From Fragum whitleyi (Eukaryota; Mollusca; Bivalvia; Cardiida; Cardiidae), in assembly GCA_948146395.1 (NCBI GenBank), contig OX411552.1, positions 4,463,501 to 4,527,500 on the forward strand: a stretch of DNA of 64,000 nucleotides. The letters are read 5' to 3'. The position numbers were made by a program, and so were the translations under genes. Position 1 is the stretch's first letter; every line of letters starts with the position of its first letter. The notes below the pieces were generated by a model. The model was not told the origin of the DNA, made no database searches, and was given only the letters and a program-made list of their open reading frames with translations. Shown in pieces: positions 33,855 through 46,985 of the stretch.

Positions 33855-33900
33855 GTGTGTGTGTGTGTGGGTGGGGGTGGGGGGTGGGGGGGAGGAAAGG
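33855..33900 (+). repeat. (GT)n followed by a G-run tract with quadruplex potential
   Basis: GTGTGTGTGTGTG, then GGGTGGGGGTGGGGGGTGGG and more G. Four G-tracts of three or more with one-base loops lie on the gene's sense strand. Confidence 0.85.
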
Positions 33901-34173
33901 AGGTTGTTGACCTTTCAAAGACAGAACCCAGTCCACCATGCTTTAAAAATAGGTAGCAGAGGTTAGAATCCATTGCTTCTCTCTCCGCTTTGACGTTGCG
34001 CAAACGTACCGATAAAAAACTGTCTTTCAAATACGGAAAAAAAATCAACAGTAGCATTATTTTTCAGAAATAATAAAATTGGAGAATGAACACAAGAGAG
34101 AGGTGATCGGAAACAAAAATCAATGAATAAATACGGGTATATGTGGTCACTAATTTGTTTGCATATGCATAAA

Positions 34174-34617
34174 CAGTTAACAAACATCGTGAAATTGACA
34201 CGACCAATGATTTTGCAATAATTTTGGAATGAAATTGAATGAGTGCGTGGAGCGAGTTTTGAGTGAAATTAAGGGAGGAAATTCGACAATCGACATCGCT
34301 AATTTTGTTCAAGATGAACAAAATTAGCAAAATTTATAACCTCCCTTAAATTAAATATACGTACTTTTCTATTTGAACGTTTTCGTAGACCTATAAGACA
34401 CTATAAAATCCGCAACAGCCATTAAAATCGTAGAATGATTTGATGGCTTTACACATCAAATGTTATTCGTCTTGAACGATTTCGAAATTTTTTCTCGCGA
34501 TTTTGGAGCGTTTTTGGTCAATTTTAGTGAGTGTTTGGAAAGAATGAATGGAGCGCTTAGCGAGTGATTTTGAATGGTTTTAATTGAGATGAGTGCCAAT
34601 TTCATGATATGGTAAAC
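34174..34617 (+). mobile_element. MITE family A, copy A11
   Basis: CAGTTAACAAACATCGTGAA at the left, CAATTTCATGATATGGTAAACT at the right. The full inner hairpin (GGGAGGAAAT..GCTAATTTTGTTCAAGATGAACAAAATTAGC..CCTCCC) is present. Length about 444 bp. The frames on the minus strand here are shadows of the arms. Confidence 0.8.
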
Positions 34618-34974
34618 TTAAATACAATTTCTGTTAGCTGTGTCAAGTGTATATGCCTAAAAAGACGAAGTGGAGAATGGAATCTTTTTTGTTATGTTGT
34701 CTCAAGAACAAATTCAAGGGAAAAAAACTTGCTTTAAACGGGCCGTACTTATCTTAACCCGATTCTAGACCAAATAATATGGTGTCAGATCTAATTCAAT
34801 CACGCAAATTTATCGTCTATTTGGTACACATTATTGACGTGTCTGTGTGGTCTGACGCAGTCTTTGGGGTCTGCCGTTGTTTGAAGAAACATTATTGCAT
34901 TAAATATCACGAGAATATCAGTTGTTTCATCTGTGATGTCCAAATTGAATTACCAGCCTGAAATTGGAATGAAC

Positions 34975-35110
34975 TTATTCAAGCTATAGTTACGACGTTT
35001 TGATTATTCACCAACGCTAAAATCATAGAAAGGGGAGCGGACGGAGGACATTCATCTTTGGTCACAATCCACATATCGCCTTTATCCTATTTATTCTATG
35101 TTTGTCGCCC
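34975..35110. repeat. Inverted partner of the 4808-4880 segment
   Basis: Its complement reads ..GTGACCAAAGATGAATGTCCTCCGTCCGCTCC.., matching ..GTGACAAAAGATGAATGCCCTCCGTCCGCTTCC.. upstream. It is an interspersed repeat of unknown type. Confidence 0.55.
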
Positions 35111-35157
35111 TCTAAGTGCGTATAACTTTCAAAATCTTTCTTCATAGTTACGCCTAT

Positions 35158-35270
35158 GGTTTCTGAATGGATTGAGTGCGTGTTTTGAATGATTGAATGG
35201 ATCGGTGATTGTACGATTTAGAATAGTTCCGAAATTTATGAGTGCAAATTACACGGTGTTTCTAACTTTT
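35158..35270 (+). mobile_element. MITE family A, right-end fragment A12
   Basis: GAATGGATTGAGTGCGTGTTTTGAATGATTGAATGG.., then ..GCAAATTACACGGTGTTTCTAACT. Only the right arm is present. Confidence 0.55.
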
Positions 35271-35794
35271 GCATAATTTGATGGTACTATATCATATACT
35301 TGATAGATTCAGTTTTCGTAAAAAATATTTCAATTAATTTCCGGGTTTAAGCATCTGTAGAGCGTTAAGAATAGAATGAACATTCAATTACAGATGAATC
35401 ATTGAAAGGTTCAAGCCAAGCAGATGCTATAATGAAAGATGGTTTACTGGGTTAAACCTTTTCATCTTTAGTCAATCAAATTTACCCTTGAGATGGTTTT
35501 CAGCTCATTATCTCAATTTTTGCTCAAATAAATAAATCGTTATCAACAATTGTTTTACCCTAATTTAAACTGTCTTATGTTTGTCTTACAAAGAAACGGA
35601 TTTGAGAATAGCAGTCTTTATAACACACACATAAATATTTAAAAATATCAAAATAAATCTTGAGATATATTTGCTTGATCAGTCCAAGATCTAATTGGCT
35701 TGTGTTGAATTCAAAACGTGATTGGTCTTTGAGGTCACCCAAAACAGAAAAAAAAGTACAAATACTTTATAAAGACGAAGTTATCGATATCATA

Positions 35795-35900
35795 TTATCC
35801 TCACCCTCCCCCCTCTAAATTTCACTCAAAACTCGCCCCCTTTCATTGGATTCCATTTCAATATCATGCACATTGTCAATTTCACGATGTTATTAACAGT
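35795..35900 (-). mobile_element. MITE family A, end fragment A13
   Basis: TTTCACTCAAAACTCGCCCC.. to GTCAATTTCACGATGTTATTAACAG. One arm only. Confidence 0.6.
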
Positions 35901-38900
35901 TCTTGCAACGACGAGATTTTTTAGGATAGCTCACATAACCTTCAGAGCAAAGGATATTTCTAGTATCTGTTTATAACTGTTTATTCAAGGCGAGAGAGCT
36001 ATCAAATTATTGGATCGTTTAGGATCCAGTTTGACGTCAATTCTGTCCTGTTTAGCATTTCATTGACCTTGATTACTTGTGCTGTTAAGCATTATTAAAA
36101 AGAAATATTCCCTTTTACCACAAACGCTAAACGACGAACCCAGATATACGGACATATGGATGTCATACAGACAGAAAGACAGAAATTTTATTCAAACAGT
36201 GCATTACGTTTTTAATGATTTACCTGGGATGATCCAGAATTTCGTACAATGGGCCTATAAGTTAGGCATTTCAGTGTATATATAATAAAATGATACTATG
36301 TATATAAATTATAATTTTTGCAAAATAATACAAAGTGGCCTTTGAATTAGTTACTATAGTAACAAGCGGGAGAACGTAAGATAATAATGAAAATCTGTTA
36401 CATAAATTAAACTTTTTGAAAGTGTTCATAAGTTTTATTTGAAATTTCTTGTGTGTGGGGTCTATGTATTAGATAATTCACTTTACAGCCGCTATATAAC
36501 ATACACATTCGAAAAAAATATAAATCTAACACAAAATTGTTGCCTGAAATGAATATATATATATTCTATTTTGATAGTCATCTTTTCAAAAGTTTTATAG
36601 CCTCATTTTACGAATTTCTTGATCAACCCTCGTATATATACATTTGTAAATAATTGAAAAATTATGATTTGAGGGGAGTTGGAAACTTATTATCGAGGAG
36701 AACGATTGAACATTCAAGAATTCTCTGTACATATCTGATAGCTGATCTATGTTAATCAATGTTGTACCATTTTACCTTCATGTGTTATGTAATATTAATA
36801 CACACCATATTCCACCCAGACAATGAACAGCAAACACATGTGTTTTAAATACATTTCTCATTACATGAAAGATAGAAGGCAATGAAAGCCTCAATCAACC
36901 TTTTTGATTTACATACGGAACCTCAAAAGAAACGCATCAATATGTAGAACGTACTGACTAAATATTAGACGAAATGGTAATTGATATTGTTCGTGATAAG
37001 AAGTTAGCAAGCTTTCGGTAGACTATTTTGATGGATAGTTTAGAGCAATGATAAATGAAAAAAGCAAAATGAGAAATGACATAAGATGAAATTAGTCTTA
37101 AAGTCTTGCGAACTTGATATGTCGATTAGTTCATGTTTGGTACACATGTAATTGTAAAATCCAGTAAGGAACCTTTAAAGGTGGAAGAGTGTTATCCTTT
37201 TCCAGAATTGTAAACAAAATCAATTGGATTTGTCTTATTTTTCATCGGATAGGGTAAGGTTCAACAGGTAAACAAATGGCCACTACAAGAGATCAATTGA
37301 TAATCGGACATGGTTATCATAGACAACAAGAAAGACGACTGTCCGGTAGAATAAATAACAATAATTGGTAATAATTGAATCAATTAACACATCCACTTCT
37401 TACAGATGATTTATCTACAACTGCTTGTTTACGTTGTTGATTAACATCATTTCTAAGGAGTGATCTCACTTGAATTTATTTCTTTGGAGGTCGTTGTATG
37501 GTAAAAGAAAAGAAGATCTTACGGAAAAATAGTGCGGCTTGAATATGGTATAATGAAGTGGAGAACAGAGACCCACGTGCACATTTATTTTAGTCTTTGC
37601 TAGTTTTGCATCTTTTTTTTAATATAATGCTAGGTACGATGTTTTTTTGTGGACGGGTGATGTACCCTAACTAATTGTCCTCTTCATAGGTGGGTAAAAG
37701 ACGGTGCCTTTAATTTGGCTTGCATAGACCAAAACTTTAACCTAATTGACTCAGGGTTTTTAATCTCAAAAGATAGATCTATGAATGTAGATGAAGCGCT
37801 AATGACGAAATGTATAAGCACTTTGTTGTGGAATGTGCTGCAGCATCTGAAAGTTGAGCAATTTTATATAGAACAAAGAAGGCCGAAATCCGATGGGGTC
37901 TGGCCCTTATAATTCACTAGTACCTGCCGAATGTGAATGTTAAATACTTAAATCGATCTTGTGCATCTAAAAAGTCAAACATTATAAGGTGTTCTAAATG
38001 GTCTTTTTTCTCTTAAAGCCGTTTAAAAAGATGTTTATTTAATTTAAAGCATAGGTAATTATGAGAAATTTCTGTACATCTGTTGATTCTAAGAACTGTA
38101 TGTAAAGATCTGAAAAGCCTATCTCCATTGTTATCTGCATTGCCGTGAATACCTACTGAAAGGTTTTAAATGAACCATGAAATTCTCTATCGACAGCCAA
38201 ACTTCAACGCAAAGATACTGATTGGTCACTTAATAATAAACTTATATATGCACACATACTGTAAAATTTATAACTCAAGCAAAGTGAAGAGCTCTGACGG
38301 TTTTTAAAATTTATAGAATATATCAATAGATTATATATCATTATCCCTGGGCAACACTTAACTTTTATTTTGATATTTGCTCTAATAATCGAACCTTTAG
38401 AAAATCACATTGATTCATAGTACTTTAATTAAGAGATAATTATTGGTCGTTCAATGTTAAAAGTACATGAATAGTGTAGTTGTAATGAGCTGTGCGCTTT
38501 TTGCTTGACTAATATTTCAATTCATCAGAGAAAAAAGTAATCATTACTTAATCGAATCCCTGAATAATACTTGAATGCATTTTGTAAGGTACATGTACAG
38601 GTAGATTTCTACCGTTTTCCAAGTTTCGTCACTTGAATGTTGTTATACTTTTGACAAAAATAGCGAAGAACAACTCTCCTGTTTATTGATGTACACAAAA
38701 AACTTTGAATGTTTTCTTTTCTATGTAGGATAGACTACCAAATTATGATAATAACACAGAATACGTTCAGTTAAAACGAGTGATATCCAGGATGGTTAAT
38801 CGTTTTTTTGCGACCAGATACTTATTCACTACTGTAATGCTATTATTACGCCCCGATGAAAATATGCCCGTCTTAAATGTAAACCAAAGTGCAGATAGTA

Positions 38901-39780
38901 TAGGAGGTTAAACAGTTGATTATTTTTTGCCTTGTACAGATTACTTGATTACTTTTGTTAAGGTGATTGATAACCATTCTATATATTTTAGTAACTATTA
39001 TTTGATATAGAATCACATGTAAGAAAAGTGCTTTGTCACGCGCTTAATCATTTACGTTTTTACCAACTTATTTTTCGAAAAAAAAAAAAAAAATGAAAAA
39101 AAAGAAGTACGCAATTTAAATTTATTTTAGGTTGTGGTTACCCAATGAAATAATCATCTCTAAAAGTATAATACTTGAAGTAGTAACAATTGATTGTGCT
39201 AATGTATTATTTCTAACATCTTCATTGCGTTAACATTTTCAGGAAAACTGTTTTGCTTTACCATTGAAAGAGTCTGTGAAAAACATTAACACGCCCTCTA
39301 AGTCTTGCACTCACTTCACGATAATGATTTTTTTTTACAGTATATTCATAATAAAAAAAAAGTTTTTGTTTAAAGACGTATCCCTTCCGTTTGCTCTGCG
39401 TCGAATTCTCAACAGTAGCCTTCGGGATTAAAGGCTCAAATGGTCGAAATAAAGTTGGTTCATCCAAAAATGTTTATATATGATGAAAGGACCACTTGTG
39501 CGAACTAAAAAGAAATGATGTAGAAGATGTGTGATCAAGAAATGGGCATTTGTCGGATGACGGAGAAGATGATACCGGTTTCTTTAGATACAAAATTATT
39601 TTTTCTGGAGCATTTTGGAAGACAAAAGGTGGCTAGATATTCAGATAATAATGATAAAAAAGAGGACAATGATGGTCTTATATCGTTTGTCTTCGTCTAC
39701 CTGAGTCCTCCCTTAGCCAATCACAAACCGGCGTTACTTATTATCTCTATTGTTTTTGCAAGAAAACTGACATAAATGCC
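35901..39780. other. Long non-coding intronic stretch
   Basis: No recognised gene. Two anonymous frames were examined: 36079-36285, and 37690-37912, which is open after a TTCATAG|GTGGG acceptor-like site (..DEALMTKCISTLLWNVLQHL..) and ends in a stop. Neither shows a family motif or a donor. A segment near 36830-36900 recurs near 43215-43285. A run of A lies near 39078-39110. Confidence 0.5.
36800..36920. repeat. Interspersed repeat, shared with 43190-43300
   Basis: ATGTGTTTTAAATACATTTCTCATTACAT..GAAAGATAGA..AATGAAAGC here; ATGTTTTAAATATTCATCTCATAACAT..AGAAGATAGA..AATGAAAGC there. Confidence 0.65.
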
Positions 39781-39793
39781 ACTTTCCATATCA

Positions 39794-40060
39794 CATGGGT
39801 CCTTTCCTATTTCATAAGGGTTGTTACTTGTGACATGACAAACATTCCCAATAAGTTTCATGAAGATTTGGCCCATTTGTAGCATCTGGAATGTAAACAT
39901 GGAATTTGTCGTTTATGTCCCTTTCGAACGGTATGGCATGGATCGTTCCCTATTTTCATAAATTCATCCGTGTGACATGTGAACAACCTTTATGAAGACT
40001 GGACACTATTTGAGGCCTCTAGAAAGTTAACATTAAATTTGTCATTAAGAATTTAGAAAT
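39794..40060. repeat. ~143 bp tandem repeat, two units
   Basis: CATGGGTCCTTTCCTATTTCATAA (39794) and CATGGATCGTTCCCTATTTTCATAA (39937) begin two diverged units that continue GTGACATG.GAA..TTTCATGAAGA..TGG. Confidence 0.65.
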
Positions 40061-40702
40061 AGCCATTTCATAAAAGCTTCTGGTGAGTACCGAACTATTT
40101 CAAACCTGAGAGATATTAAAAAGTAAACATACTGTTTATCGACCAAAATTTATCATAATACACGTGACTGTAAAATTCAACTACATTATATAACTTAAAA
40201 GACTTACTCTAATGAGGAAACAAATAATTAATTTTGTAAATCTTTCCATATCGTTCTGTTAAATTCTTATGTACCGGGTTTATATTTTTCATGCTATCGT
40301 TTACATGCAAGAATACGTTGTTTTTGCCTATAAAATCATTCTTTCAAAACATTATCACCAAGACATCAAGATTCAAACTGAAGTACGTGCAACACCTCCT
40401 TTGCATATCAGCGTTTCAAAATTTCGATACATCTAAATGATATTTTCTTACTATTAAGGTAACAACTTATGTTTCTTAATGGCGTTATCAATAGCAACTA
40501 ATCCCATATACTTATGCAACGAACCAATGCTTATGATGATGATTTGATAGTGTAATATTTTATCGAAAGTTTCTTCTAACTAATATTTGATTTGTTATTA
40601 GCTCGGATGAGGTTACTAGCTTTCCTACTCTAGTTGTGTTAAGTCAGTTTGTCGCAAAGAAAGTCTAGTCATAGATTTCTTTTCTTACATAAATTGGAAT
40701 TA

Positions 40703-41143
40703 CAGTAAAGAACATCGTAAAATTGACTCTAATGCCGATCAAAACCTTTCTAAATCGCTCACACATCGCTTCATTAATTCATTCCAAACACTCTCTGTAA
40801 CCATTCAAAAACGCTCCAAAATCACTTAAAGATATAAGATCAACAACTATATTTTAGATAATAATAGCTCGAAAAAATCACTATTTCACTGACAAAATTG
40901 TAATTTTAACCGCCTAGTTGTTTTTCTCTAAAGAAATGGAAGCAGTTTGTAAACTTGTTTGCATGTTTTTAGGGGGGGGGGGGGTGATAAATATCACTTA
41001 TTTTGTTCATCCTGAGCAAAATTATCGACATTAGATTACCTCCCTTTAATTCCACTCAAAACTTAACTGAACGCACTGATTCAATTTCCTTCCAAAAACA
41101 TTCAATTCTCATTCACCTTGTCAATGTCAAATGTTGTTAACTG
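40703..41143 (-). mobile_element. MITE family A, copy A14 (complete)
   Basis: TA at 40701-40702 and 41144-41145. Left end CAGTAAAGAACATCGTAAAA, right end ..GTCAATGTCAAATGTTGTTAACTG. A run of 13 G (40972-40984) has replaced the start of the inner GGGAGG hairpin. Length 441 bp. Confidence 0.85.
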
Positions 41144-44118
41144 TACTTCATTTAGCGCTAGGATCAAGCAAATATCGAAGGATTGGTACTACCATGAAGT
41201 CATTATGATGTTAATAGTGATCCTAGAATATATGTGAGGGATGTTTGATTTAGACAACACGGGTAGTTATGTGAGAAACATCTATCCAAATATTTAAAAC
41301 TAAGCAGATGGCTTGTTTGAAGATTTTGTACAGACTAAAGCATTAGAAATGGTTGTTGGTTAATTACCCAAATTTCTACGCCAATGAAATATTCTAGTTC
41401 AGACACATCATTAACTCGTTTGTTCCCTTTTTCATTATTTGTGAATGTGAACGTTGTTTTGGCGCAGACCCCCTTTTCATCTTTAATTCTTAATAAGATC
41501 AGGTTATCATTTCTTTCGATTTATCAAGGCATGAGGCTTATGATTTATAATACACTTAAAAAAATGATATTTTATCCTGGATCCATCGATATGTATAACT
41601 TTATAATCAAAACATAACGCTTACATGTTTAGACGAAAAAACTTTATGAAAGTTATATGATATGACGACGCACAACGGTTATTTTCTTATGCATGGATAA
41701 TTGCACGATTTGGCTTATTCTATGAGTTCAAAACATCAAATAACAAGATCGATGTTAGATGAGTACGACAACTGAATTAAAATGTTATGAAAGAAATATG
41801 CACCTGGTATAAAAATTACTTCTACAACACTGCATATGGAATTTATTGGAATGTATTTCAAACCACAGCCTTGCAATTTGGAATTGAAGTTGAAACGTTT
41901 GAAGTGATTTCATGGAGATGAGATCTAATTTCGGGCGTACGGTAGCCAGGGTATCGCTTAAGAAAATCACAGAATCTCAAAAAAAGTTGATTTATTGCTT
42001 GTCAAATGTATAAGCATATAGCCAATAAATCTTGAACTGTAACACTTATACTTACTTATTCTGTCTCATTCCGAATCTTCACTATGATAAACACTAAACA
42101 CTTACAAAACATGTTATACAGTTTTGAAAGCTCAAATTTATAAAATTCAATCGGCGTTATTTTTCACCATCATATAATTCTACATATCAATTCTCGGCTG
42201 ATAGGTTTTCAAATTTGCTACATTACGTAAACGTTGGCTCAGAGCTATCGGAGAAGCTCGTTGCCCATTGTTAACCATTAAGTGTTAAAAAGGCAATTGA
42301 TTTACTATGATGTTAAGTGATAGGTTAAAACCTTTAGTGCTCTTCCCCTTTAAAATATGGTGGCTAGGAAGCATGGATTCGAGAGCACCATTTTCATGCA
42401 CTGTATTTGGCGTATCTTAATTGATCTTTCGACTGTGAATAAATGAACAAAATTGGGAAAGTAAGATACTTTCCTTTTTTGATGATATATGCTTCATTTT
42501 ATCGATCGAATTTATTCATATTTAGCATATGAAAAAACAAACTCGCCCCATCTTCCAAATGAAATCATTTACATCACCAAGTTCTATTTCGTAATTTGTC
42601 TTAGTTTGTATAGTCGTCAGGATTCGGTTACTTCCCACCATATTCAGAACACCGAATAAAATTTAAACATATGGTTTATATACTTAGTTGTATTATGTAA
42701 ATTCCACCATTCGGTTGCTAAACTAATATTTCGTCGATATTTGCAGCAGTGTTTTTACTCAAAGGACTTTACCAGCTTTACAAAATAGTGAGCTGCCATT
42801 GACCGGTACTCTAAACACCTTTGATTGGCAATGATTAAATCAATTTATACATCAATGTCTCTGGGATAATTACTACAGAATTGAAGGTGATTGTCTATAA
42901 ATAAGTACGGGAACAAACTAGAACTATGAGGTTTGTGTCTACGACTAAATTAAAAAAACCACAACAGCAACAAACATCAGTACTGCTCTTCAAACACTGT
43001 TGGTTATTAGAATCAGCGAATACAACAAAACCATAGAAAAACGTGGACACGACATCACTAACATTCGATCTAGAAGAGATAGAGATATTAGGGACAGGAA
43101 TAGGGATGAAAATCAACTTTTTTCATAAGCCACGTTTCACATTAACCTACCTCTTTCACATGCTTTGTCATATCAATACCGAACTGATTCTACTTGGATA
43201 ACAAATATAAACTTACACAAAACACACATGTTTTAAATATTCATCTCATAACATAGAAGATAGAGTATAATGAAAGCAGTAAGCGACCTTTCAAATATAC
43301 TTGATCAGCTCACGGCCTCTTAGATTGAATGTGTTTTTATTGTAATCAACTATATCCTACAGGTAAATTGTGTAATAAGAAACCAAGCAAGTTTTTAAGT
43401 CATCGAAATAAAATAATTTTTAGCGTGAAAAACTAGATTCCAATCTTATTAATTTGAGTTTTGTGAGGCTTTTCCCTTACCGAAGTTAGTATGTGCTTAA
43501 AGTATAGACATACCTACGATGGTGAATCAATCCTTTTTCTCAAAATATTGGTTAAGTCGAAGCTGATAAACATTGAATGAAAAAGAGGCATACTTTCATG
43601 AAAATTAGTGCGTATAATAATACTACTGATTCGGCATACAAGCTTCCGTATGCCCATATGACATTTACAGAAGACTTAATCTTCCATTCTAAAAAGTGCA
43701 AAAAATCTTATTGATAACACAAGAATTATTTAGTTAATTTCCAAAAGTAATTGATTACTCTGTGCTTGTTCAACAAACCGAATTTCTATGCACTGTCGGT
43801 AATAAAGTAAAAAAAGTTTATGTTTCAAGTAGTTTCTCTCCTTCTCTATGTAATTAAAGCTGTAATACGAGGGTTCCAAGTAAAAGTGGCGATTCTTAAG
43901 CGCATTTAAAACATCCAGCCTTAACATATAAAGATGAAGACAGCCCTTTAACGCAGCATGCTATAACGATACTTTGTTTAGAAGGTAATGCAGCTTGATA
44001 TTATGTTTCACTTTGTGAATTTTTCAATATATAAGTTTTTTAACTATCATTTGATGATCTTTTTCTACTTTTAAAGTTAAATCCGCTCTTCTAACGATAC
44101 AATATTTCTGTTGTAAAA
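41144..44118. other. Long non-coding intronic stretch
   Basis: AT-rich. Apart from the repeat at 43190-43300 (partner of 36800-36920), nothing was recognised. Short frames (41384-41617 plus, 42895-43116 minus, 43730-43927 minus) carry no family signature. Confidence 0.5.
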
Positions 44119-44384
44119 ATGGATTGAAGTATGGGGGCATCGAAATGGCACACTGATGCATTAGCGTGAAATATGGGAAGAATAGTCTGACGATATACTT
44201 AATCAAAGGTTGATAATGCTTTGACATACTGTCATATCTTTAGTTATAGTAATGGATTTAAGTATTGGGCCTCCAAATGGAATACATTGATGCATTGGCG
44301 TGAAATGTAGAAAAAGTAGTCTGGTTTTTTGATTGATCAAAGCTTAATATATAAGCATTGACGTTCTGTCATATATCGTGCAAT
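44119..44384. repeat. 133 bp direct tandem duplication
   Basis: ATGGATT(G/T)AAGTAT.GGG at 44119 and 44252, followed in both by TGATGCATT.GCGTGAAAT, GTCTG and ACTGTCATAT or its equivalent. Confidence 0.8.
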
Positions 44385-44884
44385 AATGTCTGACAGTAAA
44401 ATATAGTAAGTCGACAGCTCGTAATGAATAAGTAAATATTCATTAGAACATTGAACCGACAATCAATATGAATTTATCAATAGGACTGTAAAATAGATAT
44501 TGATTTTTACCAGTGAACGTGAAAGTATGGCCTTGAACTATAAAAAAAAGTGTTTAAATACTTACACGAATATACTTTCCATACTTACATGTATGCGTCC
44601 GGGTTGGAACTTATGCATTTTAGGAAACTAAACATAGTTTTTCTTTTACATTAAAACTGTGTAATTAAGACCTCAGTTATAGAGACGTTTGATATATATA
44701 TTTCATTTGATATTTTTTAAATATGTTTTTCCCGCGTATTATTTTTTTTTTAACGGCATTGAAATATGCGACATTTCTTAGCTGGGTCTTGTCGTATATT
44801 TCCGTGAATTGCAAAAGTTTCCTTGTGACTAGGACCTTAAAAATATAAGATCGTCTTAAAATAGTAACCGTATAATCATAAACT

Positions 44885-45300
44885 CGAATACTATTATAAA
44901 TATCTTGACAAATATTGTTTTAATCATAACATCAAATAATGTTATCATTTACTTGAAAAAAATTTTGATTATAACATAGAATAATGTTATCATTAACTTG
45001 ACAACTATACTTTTGATTATAACATTGAAAGGTTTTATGAATCTTGACAAACATCCTGATTATCACAACTTCGAATATTGTTATCATTATCTTCACCAGT
45101 ACCCTTATAATGTTGCCATTAACCTGACAAATATACTATGGATTGTAACTTTGAAAATATATCTTGACAAATACCCTTTGGTCAAAACTTCGAATGCTGT
45201 TATCATTACCATGACAAATACTCTTGTAATAACAACTTCCAACACGTTTATGATCTTGAAAAATACCCTTAATTTCATAACTCTGAATTCAACAATAATG
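44885..45300. repeat. Degenerate minisatellite, 45-48 bp period
   Basis: About nine units of the form CTTGACAAATA..CTTTTGATTATAAC followed by TTCGAATA.TGTTATCATTA. One more partial unit lies at about 46555-46625, beyond the Tc1 element. The 111-residue frame 44998-45333 is this repeat translated, not a gene. Confidence 0.85.
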
Positions 45301-45344
45301 TCTGATCTAAATCGTTTATCGCCATCACTATAAGGGAATATATA

Positions 45345-46459
45345 CCACTCAAAATTTGCTAAGTACCTACAGGAGTTAATTCAAAAACAATCGTGTTCGT
45401 GTTCAAAATTGTATAATAATGTATTGACAAGTTATCCAATGTATACATTACCAAATTTGACACGCATTTTTCTCGCGAGACTCGTACAAAATGAGGAACC
45501 CCGGTTTCTTACCTGTCCTTTCTCATTTTCTACATGTACAAGTTTCGTGTAGATCCTTAGTGTCTGTTTTTCAGTACTTTATTGACTTTTAAGTCGTTAC
45601 TCGTGGCTAATCCAAATGTCAGACGACATTTATCTGTCGAACAGTTGTGGCGTGTTGTAGGTATGGTAGAGCAAGGGGCTTCCCAATTTGATCTTGGCAT
45701 GGTAATAGGGGTACACCATACTGCTGTAACCAGAGCTTGGGCACGATACCAATAGTATGGTTCGCCTGTAAGGAGACAGGTTTGCTACGGCAACGCAGCT
45801 ACGTTTCGACCTTCGAAACTCCTCGGGAGTACGAGTTTTGACTCAAACCATACGAACACGGCTGCATGAGCATAAGCTGAGGTCAAGAAGACCATGTTTT
45901 CGCATTCCGCTCCCCCGAAATCATTGTCGGCGTCGGTTAACATGGGCATTAGTCTACGTTGACTGGCGCATAAGATGCTGGCACCCCATGATATTCACGG
46001 ATGATTTCAGGTAATGGCTGGACTACACTGATAGGCGGGCTAGGGTGTGGAGAAGGCCGGGGGAAAGGTTTCATGCAGCAAACATTGCTGAGAACGTTCG
46101 TTATGGCGGTGGGTCCATCATGGTTTTGGGTGGCATCAACTGGGAGTGGCAGATTGATCTTGTTATTTTAGAAAAAGGTACTCTGACAGCTCGTAGGTAC
46201 ATTGATGAAATCCTCAATACCCACGTAAGATTTTACGCTGGTGCTATTGGGGACGTATTCATTTTAATGGATGATAATGCACGTCCACACACGGCCTGTA
46301 TAGTCCAATACGTCTTTTATCGTTATAAAGCTTTATTTTCTTCTTAAAATTTGATAAACTGATAATAATCGACCATTTTCCATCATTTTTATAATCAAAT
46401 TCATTTTTCCTGAAATTATAGTATAAAAAAAGTTTTGGTACTTAGCAAACTTTGTGTAG
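45345..46459 (+). mobile_element. Tc1-like DNA transposon, inactive, 1115 bp
   Basis: Inverted ends C(C/T)AC.CAAA(A/G)TTTGCTAAGTACC at both sides, with TA flanks at 45343-45344 and 46460-46461. Inside lie transposase remnants in several frames. The total is shorter than the usual 1.3-1.7 kb, and the 3' part of the coding region is gone. It sits at the edge of the minisatellite. Confidence 0.88.
45625..46347 (+). pseudogene. Tc1-like transposase pseudogene
   Basis: Tc1 transposases bind the element ends through a paired-type helix-turn-helix and cut with a DDE/D triad. Visible parts: the HTH region RRHLSVEQLWRVVGMVEQGA and VHHTAVTRAWARYQ, then a stop (45625-45755); a scrambled middle; first-Asp region FTDDFR (near 45985-46010); and the frame 46045-46347 with WRRPGERF, RYGGGSIMVLGG and the second-Asp motif FILMDDNARPH. 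The frame departs from the family after IVQ, so the third catalytic acidic residue is absent. Stops, frame breaks and this truncation make it non-functional. Confidence 0.88.
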
Positions 46460-46639
46460 TATATTTTCTCACATAGCCTCTTTTATATTCTGTAACAAAC
46501 AGCCACAAGAAATATACTTTTATAAATATACTACGTCGCGGCAGTGAAATAATTTCGAATACTGTTATCATTATCCTGACAAATACTCTTGTTATTATAA
46601 CTTCGAACACTTTTATGATATTACACGGGTATTATCACA

Positions 46640-46985
46640 CTAGTGGAAAAACTATGCAAATGAGCTAAATTCGTAATCAACGTTATACTTTCGTTGGGAA
46701 AATGACGTGATAATGGATCTGCTGACGTCATTTCAAAAACATCGTTATATGTTTCGCAGAATAACTTGAATTGATAAATATCGTAATTTCTATGTTTCAT
46801 CACAAAAATTATCATATTATAAACAGAATATCAAATTCGTGGTCTTTGAATACCAAATTTATTAAACTCGTCATCTGAAACAGATAAAACTTTTTATCTG
46901 TTTATAGATGACTCGTTTAATAAATTCGGTATTAAATGACCACTCATTCACTATCCTCTGTATCTTACACATGTGTAAGATCACA
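46640..46985. repeat. Repeat H, 3' portion, with hairpin
   Basis: Matches 18665-18960 (GTTATATGTTTCGCAGAATA.., TATTATAAACAGAATATCAAAT). It contains the hairpin AATACCAAATTTATTAAAC..AACAGATAAAA / TTTTATCTGTTTATAGATGA..GTTTAATAAATTCGGTATT at about 46849-46945. Confidence 0.75.

Noticed and set aside
44998..45333. 111-residue open frame
   Set aside because: Translation of the degenerate 45-48 bp minisatellite; low-complexity Thr/Ile/Asn composition.
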